NCBI RefSeq assembly: GCF_954871325.1
Contig: NC_088776.1
Coordinates: 55,903,301 to 55,967,300, forward strand
Origin: Gordionus sp. m RMFG-2023
Lineage: Eukaryota > Nematomorpha > Gordioida > Chordodea > Parachordodidae
Length of the DNA stretch: 64,000 bases
Reading direction: 5' to 3'
Within the stretch, counting starts at the first letter, position 1. Every line of letters begins with the position of its first letter. Positions 1 to 11,540 of this stretch are shown here, one piece after another. Below the pieces are notes generated by a model. That model was not told the DNA's origin. It did no database searches and saw only the letters and a list, made by a program, of their open reading frames with translations. Position numbers and translations under genes: made by a program.

Positions 1-38
1 TTCATCATTTAAATTATATTAAAAAAACATTATTAAAC

Positions 39-392
39 CTTTTGGTCGCATGTCAGTTCTCGTAGCCCGTTTAAGGGTAACTGGAATAATTTCTGGAGGG
101 AGATGCAAATATTCTCTCAGATATTGTATACCATCATTTGTTAGATACCAGTAATAATGATGCCATGCAAACTGTTCTGTTACATATCCTCGAGATTTTA
201 ATGACTTAATTATGAAACTAAAATATTATGATATACATTTGATATTACTTGTAATGCTTTAATAACTTGGAGATTAGGAACATTTTCTATATTTGGGTGC
301 TTAGGAGCATGAAAATCTTTCTTAGCAACCATAACTCCTTCCTTGAATAAATACTCATATATTAAATGTCTATTCTTTTTGGGCATTAACAT
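39..392 (-). CDS. RPS10: Ribosomal protein eS10 (RPS10), 5' part, two exons
   Basis: This encodes the start of eS10, a component of the small ribosomal subunit near the mRNA entry site. Exon 1 (392-249) begins MLMPKKNR and continues through the family hallmarks [17 protein letters not shown] and [12 protein letters not shown] 44-bp GT-AG intron (248-205) follows in phase 0. Exon 2 (204-39) begins [14 protein letters not shown] and runs through [12 protein letters not shown] and LHLPPEIIP to RPKG, ending at a GT donor in phase 1. The break between LQ and SLKSRGY lies at a protein position I recognise from animal eS10. The 3' exons lie beyond the window edge. The frame is clean, so this looks like a functional gene and is the best marker that the host is an animal. 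The product is certain; the splice sites are inferred from consensus and homology. Confidence 0.95.
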
Positions 393-829
393 CTTAGAGG
401 CTTGTTTAGGAAGTATAACAAAATGTAGAATAAATTTTAACTCCTCTAAAAATAATAATATTTAATATTTATATAATAGGTATATTATATATTCGATTCG
501 GTGTCGTTCTGGTTTGTCAGTTTTTTTATTTTTACCTTTATAAAAAATTTATATAGGAGTTATTTACATTTTTTAAATAATTTTATTTTAGCCGTTTAAT
601 TTTAAAATATTATTGTTTGTTTTTTATATATTAAGATATATAAAACTTTTAAAGAATAAAAATATATTGTTATTCAAGAAATGAATTAGCATGACGTAGT
701 CAGCGCTTAAATTATAACAAGATCTGAAATTAATACATACTTATATGGATACCTCCAGAATAATATTGAAACTAATATAACACTCTGTTACCATTTTTAG
801 ACACTGTTTTATATAATGAACTAATAAGA
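393..829. other. AT-rich upstream region of RPS10
   Basis: This stretch must include the promoter and 5' leader of RPS10, which is transcribed leftwards. I see no other gene, no clear TATA element distinguishable from the AT-rich background, and no repeat. Confidence 0.5.
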
Positions 830-2010
830 AAAAATTTCCTAACCAAATAAACAATTCTTGGAAAAGAGAATATAAACGACCCCAAATCAAAAAGTATATG
901 GTGGTTAGAGCTTCCTCTTAAATGACATGATGGAAGCTAGATAATTAATTGAAAAAAAAATTGTGAAATTTTAAATTTCTAAAAGATTATCTTCCATTTT
1001 TAATAATATATAAACAACTACACAGTTGACCATTATTGCTTATAAAATAGGCAATCATATGCTCTCAGCATCTGTAATAATAATCTTAAATTACATAGCC
1101 AGACAAATAATAGATGCTGGTTTATTAGCAGTCATAGCCATGATACTCACTAATTAACTTATATCAGAATTTATTATGCTAGATAAATTGATAAAACAAA
1201 AACACTAAAAATCTTTAGAAGAAATTATGCAACATGATAAAAGAAATTAATTAAGATTTTATATATTATTGTCGCACCACCTCTAGTTGGTATATTATAT
1301 CTTAAAATAGTAGTAGTTTGTAATAATATCAAAAATATACTAGTATTAAAAATTTAACTCAAAACTGTTTTTCAAATAAGAAAAAAATAGCCTTCCTAAA
1401 AACATGTAAAAAAGAGAAGAAAAGTTATCTAATTTATTACATCCATTCTGGGATAAATAATAATATGTTACATTTTTATAAATATTTCTAAATAAATATA
1501 TGACGTTAAATATTTAAAAGCAATTTATTACTTATATTTATTATCAAATGCATTTATTAGTAAAATTTATTAAAATATTAACTGTAATATATTATATAAC
1601 TGTCAAATACGTCTGTAAAAGTAATATTTAACCTTATCTTATCTTTTATAACCAATTATATCTAATAGAGGATTATAAACTATATGTTTACTTACTTTTT
1701 ATAAATAAATCTCTTATACTTATTTGGATTTGGACCTTGTAAATAATTTTAAGAAGAGGCATGGTAATTAAATTTAAATATCAATAATATAGTTAATTAT
1801 TGATTTTGAACTCGGCTAATTAGAATATTAAATTTGTTAATTTTTAATTAATATTTATTTAATTAGGGTTATATAATAATTTAAATAATAAAAGTCAATA
1901 AAGCTTCAACTGTTAATGCTAAATTAATATGATATTAATATTCTATTTTTAACACAGAATTTGATTGCAAGCTGACATAGTGAAAATATAATTTATAAGT
2001 ATTAATCTAA
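830..2010 (+). repeat. Dispersed repeat, inverted copy of 32.9-34.15 kb
   Basis: This segment matches roughly 34150-32900 in inverted orientation, with the landmarks in the same order. These include the AGAGCTTCCTC stretch, the CATATGCTCTCAGCA stretch and the ACTGTTAATGCTAAATTAAT stretch. The right part (about 1860-2010) also matches 27370-27530 and 28420-28580. The copy lacks the CAG-type termini seen at 32699 and 35017, so it is an internal fragment of that hAT-like element. There is no coding capacity I can support. Confidence 0.75.
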
Positions 2011-2231
2011 TCATAATTTCGATTTTAATCCCTTATTTTTCTCCTTTCTTTTTTTTTCATTTTGTTGTAAATATATCTTGAGAACAGGTTCGGAATCTTC
2101 AATAAGTGTAATAAGGCCCATCATATTGTCTTCTTGTTGCCTGTTCTAGACTTTAACATGTCCATTTTGAATTTGAGTATGGCCTCAAAATTAAAGACAT
2201 GTTAATAAAAAATTAATTCATTTTAATACTA

Positions 2232-2548
2232 CAGTCAAAACCGTTTAATTGCGAAAGCTTGGGACCGAAATATTTAAAAATTTCGCAATTATACGATTTT
2301 TCGCAATTATACGATTAAAATTCAACAATTTATTTATTAAAAATCAGTTTGTGTTTTTTATAAAGATATTTATCATCTATATATATTTTAATCATAGAAG
2401 CCATCAAAATTTGCAATAAATACAATTTTTAATTAATGTAACCAACTATATATTTTAATTTGAATAAGTTATGTAACGAATAAAAAAACTAAATTTTAAA
2501 AATTTATCTTATTTGTTGAAACATATGATCATAGCTTTTTATGACCAA
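2232..2548 (+). mobile_element. Left end of a Tigger/pogo-type element
   Basis: A terminal inverted repeat starts CAGTCAAAACCGTTTAAT directly after a TA dinucleotide. The same sequence occurs inverted at 26594-26613, next to a Tigger transposase gene. Downstream are subterminal CGCAATTATACGATT repeats, like the ATTGCGAAAT and ATTGC repeats inside the right end. The segment is interrupted at 2548 by the MULE insertion. It is either the far end of the same element as 24745-26613, split by nested insertions, or a second family member. Confidence 0.75.
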
Positions 2549-2556
2549 CGTGCTAG
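2548..2556 (+). repeat. Target-site duplication of the MULE, left copy
   Basis: The 9-bp sequence ACGTGCTAG immediately precedes the left terminal repeat and recurs in the same orientation at 11532-11540, just beyond the right one. Nine bases is the usual duplication length for Mutator-like elements. Confidence 0.9.
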
Positions 2557-2819
2557 GTTCCCACACGAAATCGCCAAGTTCAAAATAGCCAAATATTTTT
2601 GTACGTAATTTAAAACACCACAAGTAATATAATATTTCCTATATAATAAAATACAAATATATAATATAGTGTAATATAATAAAATATATAATAATAATAT
2701 AAATTAATAATATAAATTAATAATATAAACTAATAATGTAATACACTATAATACTAAAATAATGTAATATTATAATGTGTAATATAATATAAAATATACA
2801 ATAATAATTTAAAACCAAT

Positions 2820-3640
2820 ATAATATAATACCATTATAATATAATACCAATATAATATAATACCAATATAATATAATACCAATATAATATAATACCAATA
2901 TAATATAATACCAATATAATATAATACCAATATAATATAATACCAATATAATATAATACCAATATAATATAATACCAATATAATATAATACCAATATAAT
3001 ATAATACCAATATAATATAATACCAATATAATATAATACCAATATAATATAATACCAATATAATAAAATACCAATATAATATAATACCAATATAATATAA
3101 TACCAATATAATATAATACCAATATAATATATGTAATACCAATATAATATAATACCAATATAATATAATACCAATATAATATAATACCAATATAATATAA
3201 TACCAATATAATATAATACCAATATAATATAATACCAATATAATATAATACCAATATAATATAATACCAATATAATATAATACCAATATAATATAATACC
3301 AATATAATATAATACCAATATAATATAATACCAATATAATATAATACCAATATAATATAATACCAATATAATATAATACCAATATAATATAATACCAATA
3401 TAATATAATACCAATATAATATAATACCAATATAATATAATACCAATATAATATAATACCAATATAATATAATACCAATATAATATAATACCAATATTAT
3501 TATGTGTAATATAATATAAAATATATAATAATAATAATATAATACAAATATAATATAATACCAATATTATAATGTGTATTATAATATAATACCAATATAA
3601 TATAATACTAATATAATATAATACTAATATAAAATAAAAT
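2820..3640. repeat. 16-bp tandem array inside the MULE
   Basis: About 40 head-to-tail copies of a 16-bp unit, TACCAATATAATATAA, with a few point changes and a variant near 3130. Long open frames across it, such as 2754-3494 and 2809-3564, are a by-product of a unit with few stop codons and give a low-complexity I/L/Y/W protein. They are not supported as genes. Confidence 0.95.
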
Positions 3641-3829
3641 AAAACTAATAATATTATACTAAAAAGGTACTACATTCTAATACTATAATTAATCTTCTAA
3701 ATATACATAATATAAAATAAAAAAAAAAATCCTAATATAAGTGTAATATATTATAAAGTATATATAATTATATAATATAATATATTTTAATATAAAATAT
3801 ATAATAATAATATAAATGTTTTAATCAGG

Positions 3830-6800
3830 CGTCTTCAATAATATTTGAAATGTAGTGGATGGTGGTCATATTGATTCGGAAGTATATGAAACTCACTTGT
3901 CTTACTAGAAACTATAGGAATAAATTTTTTTAAGGTTTATATTGATTCATAAGTATATGTAACTCAATTGTCTTACTAGAAACTATAGGAATAAATTTTT
4001 TAATCGATTCATAAGTATATGTAACTCACTTGTCTTACTATAAACTATAGGAATAAATTTTTTTTAAGGTTTATATTGATTCATAAGTATATGTAACTCA
4101 CTTGTCTTACTAGAAACTATAGGAATAAATTTTTTTTAAGGTTTATATTGATTCATAAGTATATGTAACTCACTTATCTTACTAGAAACTATAGGAATAA
4201 ATTTTTTTATTGATTCATAAGTATATGTTAATCACTTGTCTTACTAGAAACTATAGGAATAAATTTTTTTTAAGGTTTATATTGATTCATAAGTATATGT
4301 AACTCAATTGTCTTACTAGAAACTATAGGAATAAATTTTTTAATCGATTCATAAGTATATGTAACTCACTTGTCTTACTAGAAACTATAGGAATAAATTT
4401 TTTTAAGGTTTATATTGATTCATAAGTATATGTAACTCACTTGTCTTACTAGAAACTATAGGAATAAATTTTTTTATTGATTCATAAGTATATATAACTC
4501 ACTTGTCTTACTATAAACTATAGGAATAAATTTTTTTATCGATTCATAAATATATGTAACTCACTTGTCTTACTAGAAACTATAGGAATAAATTTTTTTT
4601 AAGGTTTATATTGATTCATAAGTATATGTAACTCACTTATCTTACTAGAAACTATAGGAATAAATTTTTTTATTGATTCATAAGTATATGTTAATCACTT
4701 GTCTTACTAGAAACTATAGGAATAAATTTTTTTTAAGGTTTATATTGATTCATAAGTATATGTAACTCAATTGTCTTACTAGAAACTATAGGAATAAATT
4801 TTTTAATCGATTCATAAGTATATGTAACTCACTTGTCTTACTATAAACTATAGGAATAAATTTTTTTTAAGGTTTATATTGATTCATAAGTATATGTAAC
4901 TCACTTGTCTTACTAGAAACTATAGGAATAAATTTTTTTTAAGGTTTATATTGATTCATAAGTATATGTAACTCACTTGTCTTACTAGAAACTATAGGAA
5001 TAAATTTTTTTTAAGGTTTATATTGATTCATAAGTATATGTAACTCACTTGTCTTACTAGAAACTATAGGAATAAATTTTTTTTAAGGTTTATATTGATT
5101 CATAAGTATATGTAACTCACTTATCTTACTAGAAACTATAGGAATAAATTTTTTTATTGATTCATAAGTATATGTTAATCACTTGTCTTACTAGAAACTA
5201 TAGGAATAAATTTTTTTTAAGGTTTATATTGATTCATAAGTATATGTAACTCAATTGTCTTACTAGAAACTATAGGAATAAATTTTTTAATCGATTCATA
5301 AGTATATGTAACTCACTTGTCTTACTATAAACTATAGGAATAAATTTTTTTTAAGGTTTATATTGATTCATAAGTATATGTAACTCACTTGTCTTACTAG
5401 AAACTATAGGAATAAATTTTTTTTAAGGTTTATATTGATTCATAAGTATATGTAACTCACTTATCTTACTAGAAACTATAGGAATAAATTTTTTTATTGA
5501 TTCATAAGTATATGTTAATCACTTGTCTTACTAGAAACTATAGGAATAAATTTTTTTTAAGGTTTATATTGATTCATAAGTATATGTAACTCAATTGTCT
5601 TACTAGAAACTATAGGAATAAATTTTTTAATCGATTCATAAGTATATGTAACTCACTTGTCTTACTAGAAACTATAGGAATAAATTTTTTTAAGGTTTAT
5701 ATTGATTCATAAGTATATGTAACTCACTTGTCTTACTAGAAACTATAGGAATAAATTTTTTTATTGATTCATAAGTATATATAACTCACTTGTCATACTA
5801 TAAACTATAGGAATAAATTTTTTTATCGATTCATAAATATATGTAACTCACTTGTCTTACTAGAAACTATAGGAATAAATTTTTTTTAAGGTTTATATTG
5901 ATTCATAAGTATATGTAACTCACTTATCTTACTAGAAACTATAGGAATAAATTTTTTTATTGATTCATAAGTATATGTTAATCACTTGTCTTACTAGAAA
6001 CTATAGGAATAAATTTTTTTTAAGGTTTATATTGATTCATAAGTATATGTAACTCAATTGTCTTACTAGAAACTATAGGAATAAATTTTTTAATCGATTC
6101 ATAAGTATATGTAACTCACTTGTCTTACTAGAAACTATAGGAATAAATTTTTTTAAGGTTTATATTGATTCATAAGTATATGTAACTCACTTGTCTTACT
6201 AGAAACTATAGGAATAAATTTTTTTATTGATTCATAAGTATATATAACTCACTTGTCTTACTATAAACTATAGGAATAAATTTTTTTATCGATTCATAAA
6301 TATATGTAACTCACTTGTCTTACTATAAACTATAGGAATAAATTTTTTTTAAGGTTTATATTGATTCATAAGTATATGTAACTCACTTGTCTTACTAGAA
6401 ACTATAGGAATAAATTTTTTTAAGGTTTATATTGATTCATAAGTATATGTAACTCACTTGTCTTACTAGAAACTATAGGAATAAATTTTTTTATTGATTC
6501 ATAAGTATATATAACTCACTTGTCTTACTATAAACTATAGGAATAAATTTTTTTATCGATTCATAAATATATGTAACTCACTTGTCTTACTATAAACTAT
6601 AGGAATAAATTTTTTTTAAGGTTTATATTGATTCATAAGTATATGTAACTCACTTGTCTTACTAGAAACTATAGGAATAAATTTTTTTAAGGTTTATATT
6701 GATTCATAAGTATATGTAACTCACTTGTCTTACTAGAAACTATAGGAATAAATTTTTTTATTGATTCATAAGTATATATAACTCACTTGTCTTACTATAA

Positions 6801-6830
6801 ACTATAGGAATAAATTTTTTTATTGATTAT
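3830..6830. repeat. Minisatellite of about 61-73 bp units with higher-order structure
   Basis: More than 40 units share the core TTGATTCATAAGTATATGTA followed by ACTCACTTGTCTTACTAG and AACTATAGGAATAAATTTTTT. Long units add TTAAGGTTTATA and short units do not. Recurrent variants (TTAATCACTT, CTCAATTGTC, CTCACTTATC, AATCGATTC, TATATAACTC) come back in the same order, for example around 4170, 4640, 5120, 5460 and 5920. That shows multi-unit blocks were themselves duplicated. There is no coding potential. Confidence 0.95.
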
Positions 6831-6834
6831 ATTT

Positions 6835-7500
6835 TCGGATTATAAATTTATTAAAAAAACAAAAGTACAATTGCATATATACGTATATCTTTTGTAAAAA
6901 TAAAAAGTATAATAAAGTACAATTTCATATATACGTATATCTTTGTAAAAATAAAAAGTATAATAAAGTACAATTTCATATATACGTATATCTTTGTAAA
7001 AATATAAAAAAGTATTAATATTTATTATATTTTTGGATTATAAATATATTAAAAAACAAAAGTACAATTGCATATATACGTATATCTTTTGTAAAAATAA
7101 AATGTATAATAAAGTACAATTTCATATATACGTATATCTTTGTAAAAATATAAAAAAGTATTAATATTTATTATATTTTTGGATTATAAATATATTAAAA
7201 AACAAAAGTACAATTGCATATATACGTATATCTTTTGTAAAAATAAAAAGTATAATAAAGTACAATTTCATATATACGTATATCTTTGTAAAAATATAAA
7301 AAAGTATTAATATTTATTATATTTTTGGATTATAAATATATTAAAAAACAAAAGTACAATTGCATATATACGTATATCTTTTGTAAAAATAAAAAGTATA
7401 ATAAAGTACAATTTCATATATACGTATATCTTTGTAAAAATATAAAAAAGTATTAATATTTATTATATTTTCGGATTATAAATATAATAAAAAACAAAAG
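6835..7500. repeat. Tandem array of about 150 bp units with ATATACGTATAT palindromes
   Basis: About four and a half units. Each contains a TTTGGATTATAAATATATTA stretch and two slightly different CATATATACGTATATCTTT stretches. The 12-bp palindrome ATATACGTATAT recurs about nine times across the array. It lies just 3' of the transposase stop codon. Confidence 0.9.
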
Positions 7501-7532
7501 TAATAATGCACAATTTAATATATATATATAAT

Positions 7533-10500
7533 TTAATCAGAATAACTTGAATATATATTAGATGATTGAAAATTAACTAAAAATGATATTTTATCTAAAA
7601 AAGAAAATAAATTTAAAATTTCTCTATCATACATAGACGTTAAATTGTCTATTTTATGATTCAATCTTTCATAAGTGCGATTTGCCCGCCGAACAATCGA
7701 TCCATTATGAATTTGTATCAATTTAATATCGTTCGAATTCTGATTTTCGATCAATATTTTTATTAGGACGTACACATTCGGATGTGCACTGCTTGTTTTT
7801 CTTTTTAGGGCATGATGGAACCCCTCGAGATGGTTATTTGTGCGGGGCCCATCTACATGATACCTAATAAATATTAGAATGATTGATTACAATTATTTTA
7901 AGTTTTTATACCTTGTCCATATAGTTTGGGGAAATAAGGCAGTTTCACCAAGCCACGTATGATCCATATACTCCATAAAACGAAGTAGGGATGGATTGTT
8001 AGTTGCCATTGAGTAGCAAGATAAAAGTACCTCGGCCAAATGCTCCTCCTTAAAAATGGTAAAGTTGTCATCCGCCTAACAACTATATGGACATGGGAGT
8101 CGTTCAGGTAGTCCCTAACTAAACCCAAAGCTTGACATTTCCGCCATAAAGCTTGAGAATAATGGAAGAAACATCCTAAATATTTTAAATTATAATTTTC
8201 ATATATTATAATTTAACCTTTGATCACTATATTTGGGAATACAAATCGAAGAGCAGATATAGCTGCCGCCTCAAAATCTGTTTGGCCAATTGGAGGATTG
8301 AAATTAATACCTTCACGGGTACAAAAATTTTTGACTATATGAAAAAGTTGAATATATGTCTCCCTTGATTTATCTGGAAGGAGAGCATATACAACTGGTA
8401 TCATGATGTTTTCATACATCACGTGTATGGTATAGAGCTGACAATATAATCTCGGAACTATGTAGAAAGTTCCGTCCATATATATTGTCGTAGCAGCTCC
8501 CAACAATTTTAACATATCCGTAGTCCCAAAGACCAATATCCTATTAGATTCAGTAGGGATGTGAAATCTTTGAGATCTGGTAGAGGTTGCATATACAGGC
8601 GTTAATATTATATCCTCAATTGAATGAGGCATGGAAGGCCTATATTTCTTTAGAAGTCTGTCAATATGACCCCTAATTGATATAAAAGGAGGGATTGCCT
8701 CTGGATAATTTTCGATGTGAGTAGTCTCTAAACATCTAATATCGATAGTTTTTTGATAAATATTCATCCTTGTTTCGGTAGGATTTTGGGCAATAGTTCT
8801 TTCAAGAACTTCTCTTGTTTTGAGGACCTCAAAATACCCGACATCAGGTTGGTGTTCATGTACACCTGATGAAATGTAAATATGGTCATATTTACATTTT
8901 GCAGGACAGCCTTGTTTTCTGCAACGGTACTGAACTACATCCCCCCTTTCATAGTGAAAACGATAGAGATATTCTCGATAAAAGAGGAATGGTTTTCCCT
9001 TTTGACCATTAACAAATTGACCTTTAATAACATATATATATTATATCATTATATTATATTTTTACCATAAATGTTTTGATTTATGTCAAGCATAGCATAT
9101 GCCGCATCTATTATTTCAAAATCAGCTATAGTTTATTTAATTTTATTCAATAAAAATATTTAATTACCATCTACATTAGGCAATAAATTTAATGGTGGGC
9201 TTGAAGAAGAATGCAATTGTAAATGTGTTACTGTAGCATCTTTAAAAATAAATGATATAAAATAAAATATTGTATTATTATACCTCCTGTTGTCCTAATT
9301 TGAGGTATTTGGGGGATAAGATTATTATTTGCTAAAAAAATATTAAGTTTAATGAAAATTTTAAAATACATTGTAAAGGAACAGGGAGCCTTGATACTGT
9401 TGCATCTTTAAAAATAAATTATATAAAATAAAATATTGTAATAATATACCTCCTGTTGCCCTAATTTGAGGTATTTGGGGGATAAGATTATCATTTGCTA
9501 AAAAAATATATTAAGTTTAATAAAAATTTTAAAATACATTGTAAAGGAACAGGGAGCCTTGATACTGTTGCATCTTTAAAAATAAATTATATAAAATAAA
9601 ATATTGTAATAATATACCTCCTGTAGCCCTAATTTGAGGAAATTGGAGGACTCTAATTTGAGGTATTTGGGGGATAAGATTATCATTTGCTAAAGAAAAT
9701 ATATTAAGTTTAATAAAAATTTTAAAATACATTGTAAAGGAACAGGGAGCCTTGATACTGTTGCATCTTTAAAAATAAATTATATAAAATAAAATATTAT
9801 AATAATATACCTCCTGTTGCCCTAATTTGAGGAAATTGGAGGACTCTAATTTGAGGTATTTGGGGGATAAGATTATCATTTGCTAAAAAAAATATATTAA
9901 GTTTAATAAAAATTTTAAAATACATTGTAAAGGAACAGGAAGCCTTGGTACTGTTGCATCTTTAAAAATAAATTATATAAAATAAAATATTGTAATAATA
10001 TACCTCTTGTTGCCCTTATTTGAGGAAATTGGATGACTCTAATTTGAGGTATTTGGGGGATAAGATTATCATTTGCTAAAAAAAATATATTAAGTTTAAT
10101 AAAAATTTTAAAATACATTGTAAAGGAACAGGAAGCCTTGGTACTGTTGCATCTTTAAAAATAAATTATATAAAATAAAATATTGTAATAATATACCTCT
10201 TGTTGCCCTTATTTGAGGAAATTGGATGACTCTAATTTGAGGTATTTGGGGGATAAGATTATCATTTGCTAAAAAAATATATTAAGTTTAATAAAAATTT
10301 TAAAATACATTGTAAAGGAACAGGGAGCCTTGATACTGTTGCATCTTTAAAAATAAATTATATAAAATATTGTAATAATATACCTCTTGTTGCCCTTATT
10401 TGAGGAAATTGGATGACTCTAATTTGAGGTATTTGGGGGATAAGATTATCATTTGCTAAAAAAATAAAGTTTAATGAAAATTTTAAAATACATTGTAAAG

Positions 10501-11357
10501 GAACAGGGAGCCTTGATACTGTTGCATCTTTAAAAATAAATTATATAAAATAAAATATTGTAATAATATACCTCCTGTTGCCCTAATTTGAGGTATTTGG
10601 GGGATAAGATTATCATTTGCTAAAAAAAATTATTAAGTTTAATAAAAAAATTTAAAATACATTGTAAAGGAATACGGAGCCTTGATATTGTTGCATCTTT
10701 AAAAATAAATGATATAAAATAAAATATTGTAATAATATACCTCCTGTTGCCCTAATTTGAGGAAATTCGAGGACTCTAATTTGAGGTATTTGGGGGATAA
10801 GATTATCATTTGCTAAAAAAATATATTAAGTTTAAAAAATTTTAAAATACATTGTAAAGGAACAGGGAGCCTTGATACTGTTGCATCTTTAAAAATAAAT
10901 TATATAAAATAAAATATTGTAATAATATACCACCTGTTGTCCTAATTTGAGGTATTTGGGGGGATAGGATTATTATTTGCTAAAAAAAATATTAAGTTTA
11001 ATAAAAATTTTAAAATACATTGCAAAGAATTAGGAAGCCTTGATACTGTTGCATCTTTAAAAATAAATAATTTGTTACAATATATGAAGAAGATATATTC
11101 TTACATTTACAAGTGTCAATATGTTGTTTTGTAACAACAATATCTACTAGTGAAAGCTTGGCTCGACCCCCACATTTACATCTACATATTAGGTAAATGT
11201 AATTTTGACCATTGCCCTTGATTAAATATTCATAGCCCAAATAGACAATTACATCATTGTTTTTTTGGGTTTTCTAATAAAAATATATAATGTAATAATA
11301 ATGGTAATTTACTTTAAATTGAATATTTGGTATCCTGGAATAATCTTGTAAATTCAT
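7533..11357 (-). CDS. MULE transposase, FLYWCH plus MULE domain, 27 predicted exons
   Basis: This is the predicted cut-and-paste transposase of the surrounding MULE. Inferred exons are 11357-11313 (starts MNLQDYSR), 11273-11105, twenty mini-exons between 11054 and 9284, 9239-9168, 9125-9066, 9021-8218, 8175-7912 and 7863-7533. Exon 2 has a Cys/His finger (CRCKCGGRA, then HIDTC). Exon 9021-8218 has a FLYWCH finger (FLFYREYLYRF, C, GCPA, H, H) and then the MULE domain (MDGTFYIVP, QLYTIHV, VVYALLPDKS, TDFEAA). The next exons carry GCFFHYSQALWRK and TNNHLEGFHHAL. Introns are about 40-52 bp with GT-AG ends. Two 1-base homopolymer changes break the frame: one base missing in the run at 8052-8056, and one extra G in mini-exon 10979-10931. 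Apart from these the model is about 909 codons. Whether it is functional or recently dead cannot be told from sequence. Confidence 0.85.
9284..11054 (-). repeat. Tandem exon-intron array: 10 units, 20 mini-exons
   Basis: Ten head-to-tail genomic units of about 180 bp lie inside the MULE gene. Each has a 36-nt exon (encoding ATVSRLPVPLQ and variants) and a second exon of 48 nt (NDNLIPQIPQIRATG) or 72 nt (with an extra QFPQIR segment). 36-nt exons, high to low: 11054-11019, 10886-10851, 10696-10661, 10527-10492, 10344-10309, 10152-10117, 9959-9924, 9766-9731, 9573-9538, 9405-9370. Second exons: 10979-10931, 10812-10741, 10619-10572, 10455-10384, 10268-10197, 10075-10004, 9882-9811, 9689-9618, 9497-9450, 9331-9284. 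All except 10979-10931 (49 nt) are multiples of three, open, and flanked by AG and GT in phase 1. Introns are 40-odd bp. Apparent 67-aa frames here are read-through of the introns. Confidence 0.85.
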
Positions 11358-11492
11358 ATTGATGCAAAAAGGTTTCTGTTAAATATTATAAATAAAATAA
11401 TCCTTTCTAAACAACTTTGGCTTATTTTTTAAATTTTAGCGGCCATTTTTTTGAAGCTCTTTTTGGGGATGTTTTGAGGGTGTTATTGGACG

Positions 11493-11531
11493 TTTTGGCG
11501 ATTTTGAACATGGCGATTTAGTGGTTATACG
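11493..11531 (-). repeat. Right terminal inverted repeat of the MULE
   Basis: The reverse complement matches the left end over about 26 bp with 2 mismatches (core TCGCCATGTTCAAAAT against TCGCCAAGTTCAAAAT). The outermost 11-12 bases are less well conserved. The second copy of the ACGTGCTAG target duplication follows at 11532-11540. Confidence 0.85.
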
Positions 11532-11540
11532 ACGTGCTAG

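Larger units (their letters stand above)
2557..11531 (-). mobile_element. Complete Mutator-like element (MULE)
   Basis: This is a DNA transposon of about 9.0 kb, bounded by a perfect 9-bp target-site duplication and by imperfect terminal inverted repeats. The core shared by the two ends is AAATCGCCAAGTTCAAAAT at the left and its near-identical reverse complement at 11498-11519. It carries one transposase gene on the minus strand (7533-11357). Downstream of the gene it holds three separate tandem arrays (about 2820-3640, 3830-6830 and 6835-7500) and within the gene a fourth array that contains exons. The intact duplication indicates a fairly recent insertion, into sequence that already carried a Tigger terminal repeat. 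Confidence 0.9.

Noticed and set aside
2754-3564. Three overlapping 214-251 codon frames of repeated I/L/Y/W
   Set aside because: They are translations of the 16-bp tandem array. 16 is not a multiple of three, so all frames on one strand look alike, and the proteins are pure low complexity.
3830-6830. Possible CRISPR array because of regular direct repeats
   Set aside because: There are no unique spacers; variation is only between long and short forms of the same unit. The setting is eukaryotic and no cas-like genes are present.
8882-9070. 62-codon plus-strand frame
   Set aside because: It is a shadow of the FLYWCH-encoding MULE exon on the opposite strand.
9529-10118. Two similar 67-codon minus-strand frames (ANDNLIPQIPQIR)
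   Set aside because: They read through predicted introns of the MULE exon array. The real coding units are the mini-exons.
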